Positions 15,301 through 23,873 of a stretch of DNA of 34,616 nucleotides are shown here, piece after piece (the first letter of the stretch is position 1; every line of letters starts with the position of its first letter). The position numbers were made by a program, and so were the translations under genes. The notes under the pieces were generated by a model that saw only the letters and a list, made by a program, of their open reading frames with translations, made no database searches and was not told the origin of the DNA. The stretch comes from Candidatus Gastranaerophilales bacterium. GTDB lineage: Bacteria > Cyanobacteriota > Vampirovibrionia > Gastranaerophilales > Gastranaerophilaceae. The stretch is taken from positions 1 to 34,616 of the forward strand of contig CALVEO010000016.1 of the NCBI GenBank assembly GCA_944326615.1. The letters run 5' to 3'.

Positions 15301-15353
15301 AGTGAAGTGTGAAATGTGAAGAGTGGCTTTTAGTTCTTTCTTCACACTTCACT
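15301..15353. repeat. Inverted repeat between rny and ymdB
   Basis: AGTGAAGTGTGAA (15301-15313) is perfectly repeated inverted at 15341-15353. The loop carries further GTGAA units. There is no clear T tract, so it looks more like an interspersed palindromic element or an mRNA-processing hairpin than a terminator. It fills most of the 79-base gap. Confidence 0.55.
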
Positions 15354-15367
15354 GTTCACTTTTACAC

Positions 15368-16888
15368 TTATTTCGCTATTTCTGTTGTTCTGAACTCTCT
15401 TACTACCGTAACTCTGATTTGTCCGGGGTAATCAAGTTCGTCTTCAATACGCTTTGCAACATCTCTTGCAAGTTTTTGCGATGCCAGATCATCAAACCTC
15501 TCAGATTCAACAATAATTCTGACCTCGCGTCCTGCTTGAACCGCAAATGACTGTTTTATTCCTTCGTAACTGTTAACGATTTCTTCAATCTTTTGCAGAC
15601 GTTTAATATAAATTTCCAGCGTGTCTCGTCTTGCACCCGGTCTGCCTGCAGAAATCGCATCTGCGACTTTGACAAGAACTGCTTCAATCGTGTTTGCAAC
15701 AACATCGTCATGGTGGGCTTCTATTGCATGAATTACTTCAGGACGTTCACCGTATCTTGATGCAAGTTCAACCCCTAGCTGAATATGTGTGCCTTCCTGA
15801 GTCTGGTCAACAGCTTTACCTATATCATGCAAAAGTCCTGCACGTTTTGCAATTTTTTCATTCGCGCCGATTTCTGCAGCAAGCATGCCGGCAATATGCC
15901 CTACTTCAAGAGAATGCTTCAAAACATTCTGCCCGTAGCTTGTTCTGTAATAAAGACGCCCGAGAGTTTTTATAAGCTCTTTATTCAAGCCCATAACACC
16001 CATTTCAAGAGCAGCATTTTCGCCTTCTTCCCAGATTTTTTTATCAATTTCGTCCTGCGCCTTTTCAACCATTTCTTCAATTCTTACAGGATGAATACGC
16101 CCGTCTACAATAAGTTTTTCAAGCGCCAGTTTAGCAATTTCGCGTCTTACCGGGTCAAAACTTGATAATACAACGGCTTCAGGTGTATCATCAATAATCA
16201 AATCAACACCTGTCAAAGTCTCTAAAGCCCTGATGTTACGTCCTTCACGTCCGATTATACGTCCTTTCATTTCATCATTAGGCAAAGCAACAACAGAAAC
16301 TGTTGTTTCAACTACCTGCTCTATCATACATCTTTGCATTGTTGTTGATAAAATTTCTTTTGCTTTTTCTAAAGAAATTTCTTTAATTTTAGCCTCGTTT
16401 TCGCGGATTAACTGCATCTGCTCCTGCGCCAGATCATGTTTAAGCTGGTCAAGAAGCATATTTTTAGCATCTTCTGCAGACATGCCAGAAATTCTCTCAA
16501 GTTCGGTTGTCTGTTTTTGAACAATTTCTGCAAGATAATCTTCTTTTTCAAGTAATTCATCTAACTTTCTTTGTGCCTGCAAGTCTTTTTCAGTATATTC
16601 CTGAATTTTATCTTCAAGCATATCTTCACGTTTTGCTAATTTCTGTTCCTGCCTTGCAAGCTCTTGACGTCTCTCTCTTTCTTCTTCATTAAGTTTTTCT
16701 CTGTCATCCTGCAATTCTTCAATTGCTTTAATTTTTGCTTCTTTAAGAAGCAGCTTTTCTTTTTCCTCCAATGCTTTCCTGTCTTTTTCAACGGATTGAA
16801 GCACAGATTTAGTTTTACTCTGCTGGACAAACAGCACAGCAATTAATGCTATTACCGCAATAATCGCAATAATCAATAAAAAGTCCAT
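15368..16888 (-). CDS. rny: Ribonuclease Y
   Basis: This membrane-anchored endoribonuclease initiates mRNA decay. The 506 residues contain an N-terminal membrane helix (3-21), a long charged coiled coil (about 28-190), a KH domain with [16 protein letters not shown] (208-223), and an HD domain with [11 protein letters not shown] (H325, H331) and LLHDIGK (H354, D355) followed by EAHHDD. Length and order are normal. A good ribosome site (AAGGATAAGG) precedes the ATG. It is first in the leftward rny-ymdB-PHP-pilin-like-LOG operon. Confidence 0.97.
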   Translation of the reverse strand: MDFLLIIAIIAVIALIAVLFVQQSKTKSVLQSVEKDRKALEEKEKLLLKEAKIKAIEELQDDREKLNEEERERRQELARQEQKLAKREDMLEDKIQEYTEKDLQAQRKLDELLEKEDYLAEIVQKQTTELERISGMSAEDAKNMLLDQLKHDLAQEQMQLIRENEAKIKEISLEKAKEILSTTMQRCMIEQVVETTVSVVALPNDEMKGRIIGREGRNIRALETLTGVDLIIDDTPEAVVLSSFDPVRREIAKLALEKLIVDGRIHPVRIEEMVEKAQDEIDKKIWEEGENAALEMGVMGLNKELIKTLGRLYYRTSYGQNVLKHSLEVGHIAGMLAAEIGANEKIAKRAGLLHDIGKAVDQTQEGTHIQLGVELASRYGERPEVIHAIEAHHDDVVANTIEAVLVKVADAISAGRPGARRDTLEIYIKRLQKIEEIVNSYEGIKQSFAVQAGREVRIIVESERFDDLASQKLARDVAKRIEDELDYPGQIRVTVVREFRTTEIAK

Positions 16889-16931
16889 AAAGTTTTATAC
16901 CTTATCCTTTTCTATTTTTTAATAATACACG

Positions 16932-16957
16932 CAATGCCCGATACATATAACCTATCG
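16932..16957 (-). promoter_or_regulatory. Small hairpin in the rny leader
   Basis: GCCCGAT and ATCGAGC form a near-perfect seven-base inverted repeat (one G-U pair on the transcript) about 45-70 bases upstream of the rny start. The remainder of the 264-base gap to pepA is AT-rich with divergent promoter-like boxes. Function unproven; a leader hairpin acting on RNase Y expression is possible. Confidence 0.3.
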
Positions 16958-17080
16958 AGCCTTAAACTATTTAATTATTTAAATAAATTTTATTGCATAT
17001 ATTTCCAAAAAATATTTACCTACTACATCTGTCAATATGATAGCATGAGAAATAGTTTTTGTATAGTATTAATTTAAAAA

Positions 17081-17108
17081 TTGATACATATTAAAAATGA
17101 TTTACAAT
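17081..17108 (+). promoter_or_regulatory. Candidate pepA promoter
   Basis: TTGATA (17081-17086) and TACAAT (17103-17108), 16 bases apart, lie about 45 bases before the pepA ATG. Confidence 0.5.
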
Positions 17109-17152
17109 TATAACTTAAAATGTTATATTACAATAGTAAAAAGGAGAGAGAT

Positions 17153-18553
17153 ATGAAAATTAAAGTTTCACAAGACGTAAAAAATACTCCTGCAGAAGTT
17201 ATTGTCATAAACAAATTTGAAGGTGAAAAAACTTCTCAGGAGCTTGCCAATACTTATGCCGTTGATAAAGACCATTTTGAAGGCAAGTTCGGCACAACAT
17301 ATTTATTGCATACTTTAGGACAAATTCCTGCCGGCAAAATCCTTGTTATAGGTTTCGGCAAAAAAGAAGAATTTGACCACAACAAAATGAGAGAAGCTGT
17401 TGCTAAAGCTGTTAAAAAGCTTCAGCAGATTAAGGCAAAAAATGCTGTATTTGATTTTGATGTAAACGCAGATTACGGAAAATCTGCTGCAATCGGAGCA
17501 ATGATTGCAGATTACGCATACGACAAATATAAATCCGAAAAAGCACATCATCTTGATGAAGTTACATTCGCAAGATTTTCTGAAAGCGATGTTCAGGAAG
17601 GAATTGTATTCGGCGAAGCAATGAAATTCACAAGAGATCTTGCAAATACTCCTGCACAAATTGCAACACCTTCAAAACTCGCTGAAATCGCTAAAAGTTT
17701 GGAAGGTATTGAAACAAAAGTATTTGATAAAGATGAAATCGAAAGAATGGGGATGGGCGCTTATTTGGCAGTAGGACAGGGAAGCGTACAGCCGCCAAAA
17801 TTCATACACATGAAATACACAGGCAAAAACGTTAAGAAAAAAATTGCCCTTATCGGAAAAGGCATCTGCTTTGATTCAGGCGGACTTGATATTAAACCGC
17901 CATCATCAATGCTTACAATGAAAGATGATATGTCAGGCGCAGCATGTATTTTAGGTGTAATGAGAGCTTTAACAGAACTTAAACCGGATATGGAAGTACA
18001 TGGGATTATTGCAGCCTGCGAAAATATGCCGTCAGGTTCATCTTACAAACCCGGTGATATCCTAACTGCCAAAAACGGAAAAACAATTGAAGTAGATAAC
18101 ACCGATGCAGAAGGAAGATTAACCCTTGCAGATGCACTATGTTATGCGTGCGAACTCGGTGTTGATGAAGTTATAGATATAGCAACCCTTACAGGTGCGT
18201 GCATGGTAGCTCTGGGAACAGTTGCATCAGGTATTATGGGTAACGATGAACAAATGATAGAAAGATTAATCCAGACAGCAAAAGATTCAGGAGAAACATA
18301 CTGGCAGCTTCCGATGTTCAAAGAATATATGGACAGCCTGAAATCCGACATTGCAGATATGAAAAACACAGGATCGCGCTACGGCGGAGCTTCAACTGCC
18401 GGATTATTCTTACAGGAATTTGTAAAAGATACAAAATGGTGCCACATAGATATTGCAGGAACCGCCTATCTTGAAAAACCGCAGAAAGAATTTATAGCAG
18501 GTGCTACAGGCGCAGGTGTCAGAACTCTTTTGAACTATGTAACGGGAAAATGA
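17153..18553 (+). CDS. pepA: Leucyl aminopeptidase, M17 family
   Basis: The 466-residue cytosolic enzyme removes N-terminal residues using two metal ions. The C-terminal catalytic domain shows GKGICFDSGGLDIKP, MKDDMSGAA, and the family signature NTDAEGRL, with the downstream ATLTGA block. The N-terminal domain is normal for the family. The frame opens earlier, but the ATG at 17153 sits behind AAGGAGAGAG and is the likely start. Monocistronic, with its own promoter; divergent from rny. Confidence 0.95.
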   Translation: MKIKVSQDVKNTPAEVIVINKFEGEKTSQELANTYAVDKDHFEGKFGTTYLLHTLGQIPAGKILVIGFGKKEEFDHNKMREAVAKAVKKLQQIKAKNAVFDFDVNADYGKSAAIGAMIADYAYDKYKSEKAHHLDEVTFARFSESDVQEGIVFGEAMKFTRDLANTPAQIATPSKLAEIAKSLEGIETKVFDKDEIERMGMGAYLAVGQGSVQPPKFIHMKYTGKNVKKKIALIGKGICFDSGGLDIKPPSSMLTMKDDMSGAACILGVMRALTELKPDMEVHGIIAACENMPSGSSYKPGDILTAKNGKTIEVDNTDAEGRLTLADALCYACELGVDEVIDIATLTGACMVALGTVASGIMGNDEQMIERLIQTAKDSGETYWQLPMFKEYMDSLKSDIADMKNTGSRYGGASTAGLFLQEFVKDTKWCHIDIAGTAYLEKPQKEFIAGATGAGVRTLLNYVTGK

Positions 18554-18612
18554 TGATAGGAAGATAAGCTTGTTTTCTTTGAATCAGTCTAAATGAAATT
18601 TTCACAATATTA

Positions 18613-18638
18613 ATAGGTCGGGCTAAAGCCCGACCTAT
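18613..18638. repeat. REP-like perfect palindrome
   Basis: ATAGGTCGGGCT (18613-18624) and its exact complement at 18627-18638 are separated by AA. There is no T tract, so it resembles an interspersed REP-type palindrome (GGTCGGGCT...AGCCCGACC) more than a terminator. The rest of the 291-base gap 18554-18844 holds only AT-rich sequence and a TATAAT at 18815-18820. Confidence 0.7.
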
Positions 18639-18844
18639 GTATTTAATATATTAACCAATTGTTTTAATGGAATACCTAATTCCTTGACGCATGAAGTCCA
18701 ATTATTTACATAAGCGTAATACATTGATTATAACAGGATTTCAGCTATTTAAAAATCCATATTTACATTTCGTTACATATAAAAATTTTAATATTTTTAT
18801 GTTCGTGAATGAGATATAATTTTGCTTATCATTAAATTATTTAA

Positions 18845-19108
18845 ATGATTAAACAAGAAAAATTCGACATATTTAAACAGGCCTTATCCAGAGCATTTGC
18901 CAAATTGGCAGCAGGGACTTCTGCAACAACAGTTGCATCATCATACGATATTTCACCAGCTATTATAAGTGGAATTCGCAACGGAAAAAAAGATCCGCAG
19001 ATGTCAACTTTTTACAGAATAGCGGAAGCGTATGACAAAGATCCTGCAGAATTTACAGCAATGGTATTTGCGGAGCTGCCAAAAGGTTTTATGTTTGCAG
19101 ACGAATAA
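18845..19108 (+). CDS. Small helix-turn-helix protein
   Basis: The 87 residues include an XRE-like HTH: AAGTSATTVASSYDISPAIISGIRNGKKDPQMSTFYRIAEAYDKDPAEFTAMV, in which the recognition helix would be SPAIISGIRNG. No other domain is present. The ATG has no Shine-Dalgarno; a TATAAT (18815-18820) lies 24 bases upstream. It ends two bases before the convergent amidase. Target unknown. Confidence 0.75.
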   Translation: MIKQEKFDIFKQALSRAFAKLAAGTSATTVASSYDISPAIISGIRNGKKDPQMSTFYRIAEAYDKDPAEFTAMVFAELPKGFMFADE

Positions 19109-19110
19109 AA

Positions 19111-20472
19111 CTACTTTTCAAAATACCTTTCTAAACTGTCTGCAATAGCCTTAGCATACTGTTTTTGGAATTCGGGATTTATCAAATTCGCATTATCTTC
19201 CGGATTAATAAGGTATGACACCTCTATTAGAATGCTCAAAGCGTTTGTATTACGTACGACTGCAAGACTTCCCTGCCTTACTTTATCATTAGGTACGCCG
19301 ATTTCCGAGGTAACTGTGTCCATAATTATATCTGCAAGAGGTTTGGCTTGCGGGTAGTAGTAATAAATACTTGTTCCACGTATTTTATTAGGATCTGCAC
19401 CGTCAGGTAATGCGTTTGCGTGAATACTCAAGAATACAACGGCATCCCCGTAATTTGCAATTTCCACTCTGTCTTTGAGGCTTACATAGTTATCACCTGA
19501 ACGTGTCATAATCACATGTGCACCGCGTTTTTTAAGCTCTGATTGCACATTTTTGGCAATAGAAAGATTTATATCTTTTTCTTTATCCCCGAGACAGCCG
19601 ATACCGCCGGCTTCATCTCCTCCATGTCCTGCATCTATTGCAATTCTGATATTATGCAGAGGGCGCCATGAATTTGTAATTACCGGCTTTCTAATTTTCA
19701 ATATAAAATCATTTCCCTGATATTCACCGCTGTAGCCAAGTAACTTGCGGCCGCTCAGAACATCTTTTACCGGAAAATCAAATGTATAAATATTATTTTC
19801 CTCATCTTTCATATTGTAAAACTTCATTATAAAAGGATCACCCTCAATCATCTCAAAAGGTACTCTTTTACTCAGATGAAAAACAAATGTAAAATAATCC
19901 TTTCCGTCAATATATTCATAACCGCTCAATTGAGCTAATTCAAAATTATTTGAACTTTCTGATTTTACATTAGTTTTCGAAATCCAGCCATACTTATCTT
20001 TGCCGAGCACAATGCGGTAAAATCCGTCCTTTTCACCATCAGCCTGCAATTTAATATCTCTTTGCAGGTGCGCAATTCTGTTAACACCTGCATCAACAGG
20101 AGAAGAACGCAAAGGAGCTTCATCAACAGTTACCGAGACTGTTTTCATTGAACTATACTGAGAAAACACTCTTGGTGTAAACCCTGACGATTTTATAACC
20201 GGTTTTGTAATAACAAAAATCTCTCTTTGCTCACCTGACTGCAGTATAAAAGTATTTGAACCGTTATTCAAAGGCACAACATAAGCAAATGCACCTGTTG
20301 GATGCAAAGGTACATTCTGACCGTTAATCTTTAAAGGCGCATTAGATGAACCTACAAAAAATGTAGATTTTGCATTGATTATCACATCATTTTGCTTTGG
20401 ATAAACAACATCAAATGCAAAAGCCTGACTGCCTAATAATACCAACCCCGTTAATAAAAGTAATTTTTTCAT
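19111..20472 (-). CDS. Secreted N-acetylmuramoyl-L-alanine amidase (Amidase_3)
   Basis: The 453-residue protein has a signal peptide (MKKLLLLTGLVLLGSQAFA), an Ig-like region, a bacterial SH3-type segment (about 110-165, APLRSSPVDAG...KYGWISKTNVK) and a C-terminal zinc amidase domain with IDAGHGGDEAGG, SIHANALPDG and an Asn/Glu-rich end. It cuts the bond between MurNAc and the stem peptide, as AmiC does at cell separation. An in-frame TTG lies upstream, but the ATG at 20472 begins the signal peptide. The mRNA looks leaderless: TATAAT ends six bases earlier. It is divergent from the penicillin-binding protein gene. Confidence 0.92.
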   Translation of the reverse strand: MKKLLLLTGLVLLGSQAFAFDVVYPKQNDVIINAKSTFFVGSSNAPLKINGQNVPLHPTGAFAYVVPLNNGSNTFILQSGEQREIFVITKPVIKSSGFTPRVFSQYSSMKTVSVTVDEAPLRSSPVDAGVNRIAHLQRDIKLQADGEKDGFYRIVLGKDKYGWISKTNVKSESSNNFELAQLSGYEYIDGKDYFTFVFHLSKRVPFEMIEGDPFIMKFYNMKDEENNIYTFDFPVKDVLSGRKLLGYSGEYQGNDFILKIRKPVITNSWRPLHNIRIAIDAGHGGDEAGGIGCLGDKEKDINLSIAKNVQSELKKRGAHVIMTRSGDNYVSLKDRVEIANYGDAVVFLSIHANALPDGADPNKIRGTSIYYYYPQAKPLADIIMDTVTSEIGVPNDKVRQGSLAVVRNTNALSILIEVSYLINPEDNANLINPEFQKQYAKAIADSLERYFEK

Positions 20473-20478
20473 AACAAT

Positions 20479-20484
20479 ATTATA
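20479..20484 (-). promoter_or_regulatory. -10 box giving a leaderless amidase transcript
   Basis: TATAAT on the minus strand, six bases before the ATG at 20472; no ribosome site between. The -35 region is AT-rich without a clear hexamer. Confidence 0.55.
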
Positions 20485-20559
20485 CAACAAAGTTAAAATT
20501 ATTTAATATTTAAATATTTTACTATTCCTTATGCTAAAATAAAAAAAGAGGGATATGTT

Positions 20560-22323
20560 TTGAGAGAAAGATTACGAAAAAGAGAGCCGGAAAACGAAAC
20601 TGAAAAACGCAGCAAAACACTTGATAAAATAGTGGGATTTCTGCATATATTTTTTGCTGGATTTATGACCCTGCTCATAATATATCTGTTTTTTATAATG
20701 GTTATAGATGTCGGCAAATACAGAGCACGCGCAAAAAGCCAGAGAGTCGGAAGAATTTTTTCAATGCGGGGAGACATTTTTGACAGAAACGGGATAAAAC
20801 TGGCAACAGATAAAGTATACTCAGATGTTTACGCACACCCGGCAGATTATGACCATTCTCCAGAAGAACTGGCAAAACTTCTTGCACCTCTTTTAAAAAT
20901 GTCTAAAGATGACCTGTTACAAAAATTGAAAAAACCGGGTCCAGTAATTACCCTGAAAAAAGATATAGATAGAACAACAGCCAAACAAATAGCCAAACTT
21001 CATCTAAGGGAAATCAGTTTAGGCAAGAAAAACACAAGAGAATACCCGCAAGGAACTCTTGCAGCACATGTCTTAGGCTATTACAATTTTGACGCAGATA
21101 TTGCAAACGGAGTTGAATACACTGCAAAAGACAGACTGGAACACATCATAAACACTGTAAAATACCAGAAAACCCGCGATGGTAAAATTATATATGATTT
21201 TACGACAGATCCTGTTGCAACAACAACAAATCCTAAAGGCGAGAATGTAACATTAACCATTGATGCGGCAATTCAACACGTATGCGAAAAAGAAATAGAA
21301 AAAATGGTTAAAGAAAAAGAAGCTCTGCGTGGAACTGTTCTTGTAATGAATCCAAAAAACGGAGAAATTTTAGCATACGCTGTTTATCCGACATTCGACC
21401 CTAATAATTACAAAAAAGCAACACCGCAGCAGCTAAAAAACTGGACTCTGACAGATGTATTCCCGCCGGGGTCAACCTTTAAAACCATTACCGTTGCAAG
21501 TGCAATGGATTTAGGAAAAATAAATGAACATTCCACAGTTCTCGATACCGGTAAAACAACAATCGGCAAATGGGAAATTAAAAACTATGATTACGATGTT
21601 CACCCTTATCCGGGAAATATAACCCTTGAATACTTATTTGAACATTCAAGCAATATAGGTTCGATTAACATTGCCAAAACAATGAGCCCAATGGAATTTT
21701 ACGGGGCGTTAAAAAAATTCGGTTTTGGCGCAAAAACCGGTATAGATCTTCCCGGAGAATCATCAGGACTTCTTCCGTACTGGACATACTGGGATCAGGG
21801 AATTCATGCAACAATGTCTTACGGATACGGCACATCTGTTACGGCAATTCAGATGATTTCAGCAGTTCAGGCGCTTGCAAACAACGGGGTTAAAGTTACT
21901 CCGCACGTTATAAAGTATTCTCAGGAAGAATACGATAACAAAATTCATCACACACAGGTTGTAAAACCAGAAACCGCACAGGCAATTACAAGACTGCTTG
22001 CCGCAGCAATAAATAACGGGCGTACTATTGTAAAAATGGATAAGTACAATGTTGCGGCAAAAACCGGGACTTCAAGAAAACCTAAAGAAGGCGGTTCCGG
22101 CTACACACCCTATATGTATACATCAACAATAGGCTATTTCCCGGCATCAGATCCTCAGGTATTGATATATGTTATGGTAGACAGTGCTAAAGTCGGAGCG
22201 ATCTGGGGAAATACCGTTGCAGGACCAGTTTTCCACGAAGTTGCAACACAGGTCGCGAGAATTATGAATATTAAACCCGATAAAATTACCCCGAAACAAA
22301 AGAAACAAACAAAGGAGATATAA
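20560..22323 (+). CDS. ftsI: Penicillin-binding protein, FtsI/PBP3 class
   Basis: The 587-residue division or elongation transpeptidase cross-links murein in the periplasm. It has one membrane helix (about 28-50), a PBP dimerisation region starting at GRIFSMRGDIFDRNG, and the catalytic motifs S305TFK308, S363SN365 and K501TGT504. It is followed at once by murE, the classic division-and-cell-wall order. The start is TTG at 20560, six bases after GAGGGA; an ATG at 20555 is too close and stops after two codons. Confidence 0.9.
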   Translation: MRERLRKREPENETEKRSKTLDKIVGFLHIFFAGFMTLLIIYLFFIMVIDVGKYRARAKSQRVGRIFSMRGDIFDRNGIKLATDKVYSDVYAHPADYDHSPEELAKLLAPLLKMSKDDLLQKLKKPGPVITLKKDIDRTTAKQIAKLHLREISLGKKNTREYPQGTLAAHVLGYYNFDADIANGVEYTAKDRLEHIINTVKYQKTRDGKIIYDFTTDPVATTTNPKGENVTLTIDAAIQHVCEKEIEKMVKEKEALRGTVLVMNPKNGEILAYAVYPTFDPNNYKKATPQQLKNWTLTDVFPPGSTFKTITVASAMDLGKINEHSTVLDTGKTTIGKWEIKNYDYDVHPYPGNITLEYLFEHSSNIGSINIAKTMSPMEFYGALKKFGFGAKTGIDLPGESSGLLPYWTYWDQGIHATMSYGYGTSVTAIQMISAVQALANNGVKVTPHVIKYSQEEYDNKIHHTQVVKPETAQAITRLLAAAINNGRTIVKMDKYNVAAKTGTSRKPKEGGSGYTPYMYTSTIGYFPASDPQVLIYVMVDSAKVGAIWGNTVAGPVFHEVATQVARIMNIKPDKITPKQKKQTKEI

Positions 22324-23820
22324 ATGAAACTTGATGAACTTATTGAATATTTAGACTATAAAGATTTGATAAACTTTAAAAATATAGATATAACAGGAAT
22401 TTCTTACAATTCTAAAACAACCAAAAAAGGCGACATATTTGTATGCTTAGTCGGTGAACATACAGACGGACACGAATTTGCCCCCAATGCAATTGAAAAT
22501 GGAGCAGCAGCACTTCTTGTCGAAAGAAAAGTTGATGGCACAAAAGTTCCGCAGGTTGTAGTATCTTCAACCCGTCATAAAATCGCAGATATCGCGGACA
22601 GATTTTATTCAAGTCCATCCAAAGGCATAAACCTTATAGGTGTAACCGGTACAAACGGCAAAACAACAGTAACACATTTAATCCAGAAGATATTCGAAGA
22701 AAACGGACAAAAATGCGCACTTATTGGTACACTAGGTTACAAATTATCATCAAACGGGGAATACAGAGACGCTAAACACACAACCCCGCAGGCTCCTGAA
22801 TTGCAGGCAACATTGAGAATGATTAAAGATGTTGAAAAAATTGATAACGTAGTTATGGAAGTAAGTTCTCACGCACTTGATCAAAACAGAGTCGGAGGCT
22901 GCAGATTTAACGGAGCAGTATTTACAAATCTTACCCAAGATCATTTGGACTATCATATTACAATGGAAAACTACTTCAAAGCAAAAGCTCTTTTGTTTGA
23001 GCACCTGACAGAAGGAGATTTTGCAGTAATTAATGCCGATGATGAATATGGAGACAGATTTATAAGCGTTGTACCGGATGGCGTCAGAGTTTATACATAC
23101 GGTGTAAAACAGCAAAGCGATGTTATGGCTAAAAATATTAACTTTTCGCTTAACGGAGCCGAATTTATTTTAGTAACCGGCGACCACATAAAACCTAACG
23201 GAGCAAAAGAATACAAAGTTAATCTTCACATGAACGGAATGTTCAGTGTTTATAATGTGCTGGCAGGCATAACTACAGCTCTTGCATCAGGAATTGACAT
23301 AGAAATAGCATTAAAAGCGCTTCAAAATGTCAAAGGCGTTGCCGGAAGATTTGAAGTTGTAGTAAAAAAACCTCTGGTTATTGTTGATTACGCACACACA
23401 CCTGACGGATTAGAAAATGTTTTAAAATCCGCAAGAGAAATAACTCCCGAAGACGGTAAACTTATATGCCTTTTCGGCTGCGGCGGAGACAGAGATGCTA
23501 CCAAACGTCCGAAAATGGGGGCTATTGCAGAAAGGCTTGCGGATAAAATAGTAATAACAAGCGATAACCCGAGATCTGAAGATCCGCAGACTATAATAAC
23601 AGATATTATTGCAGGTTTAAAATCCGTTAACACAGAAAGCGTAATTGTAGAACCCGATAGAGGCTCTGCTATAGCTCTTTTGAAAACAATTGCAAATAAT
23701 AACGATGTAGTAGTTATTGCAGGCAAAGGTCATGAGGATTACCAGATACTAAAAGACAAAACAATCCACTTTGATGACAGAGAAGAAGCACGAAAAGTAT
23801 TTGAAGGAAGCGTTATATAG
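22324..23820 (+). CDS. murE: UDP-MurNAc-tripeptide synthetase, meso-DAP type
   Basis: This 498-residue Mur ligase adds meso-diaminopimelate to UDP-MurNAc-L-Ala-D-Glu. The ATP loop is GVTGTNGKTT (106-115). The carbamylated lysine region is YFKAKALLF (around 219). The DNPR box at 414-417 reads SDNPRSED, which selects meso-DAP over lysine. The AGGAGATATAAATG start directly follows the PBP stop, so the two are coupled. Confidence 0.97.
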   Translation: MKLDELIEYLDYKDLINFKNIDITGISYNSKTTKKGDIFVCLVGEHTDGHEFAPNAIENGAAALLVERKVDGTKVPQVVVSSTRHKIADIADRFYSSPSKGINLIGVTGTNGKTTVTHLIQKIFEENGQKCALIGTLGYKLSSNGEYRDAKHTTPQAPELQATLRMIKDVEKIDNVVMEVSSHALDQNRVGGCRFNGAVFTNLTQDHLDYHITMENYFKAKALLFEHLTEGDFAVINADDEYGDRFISVVPDGVRVYTYGVKQQSDVMAKNINFSLNGAEFILVTGDHIKPNGAKEYKVNLHMNGMFSVYNVLAGITTALASGIDIEIALKALQNVKGVAGRFEVVVKKPLVIVDYAHTPDGLENVLKSAREITPEDGKLICLFGCGGDRDATKRPKMGAIAERLADKIVITSDNPRSEDPQTIITDIIAGLKSVNTESVIVEPDRGSAIALLKTIANNNDVVVIAGKGHEDYQILKDKTIHFDDREEARKVFEGSVI

Positions 23821-23823
23821 AGA

Positions 23824-23869
23824 ATACCCTCCCCTTGAGGGAGGGTCGAAATCTATGATTTCGGGGAGG
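23824..23869. repeat. Palindromic repeat element, intergenic copy
   Basis: Outer arms TACCCTCCCC and GGGGAGGGGTA enclose two smaller hairpins (CCCTC/GAGGG and GAAATC/GATTTC), giving a cloverleaf-like fold. A relative lies in frame inside nagA (24250-24298). The right arm doubles as the purine-rich ribosome site of nagA. Confidence 0.75.
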
Positions 23870-23873
23870 GGTA

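Noticed and set aside
20555-20563. ATG at 20555 as the start of the PBP gene
   Set aside because: It stops after two codons and lies one base from GAGGGA. The TTG at 20560 has the correct spacing.
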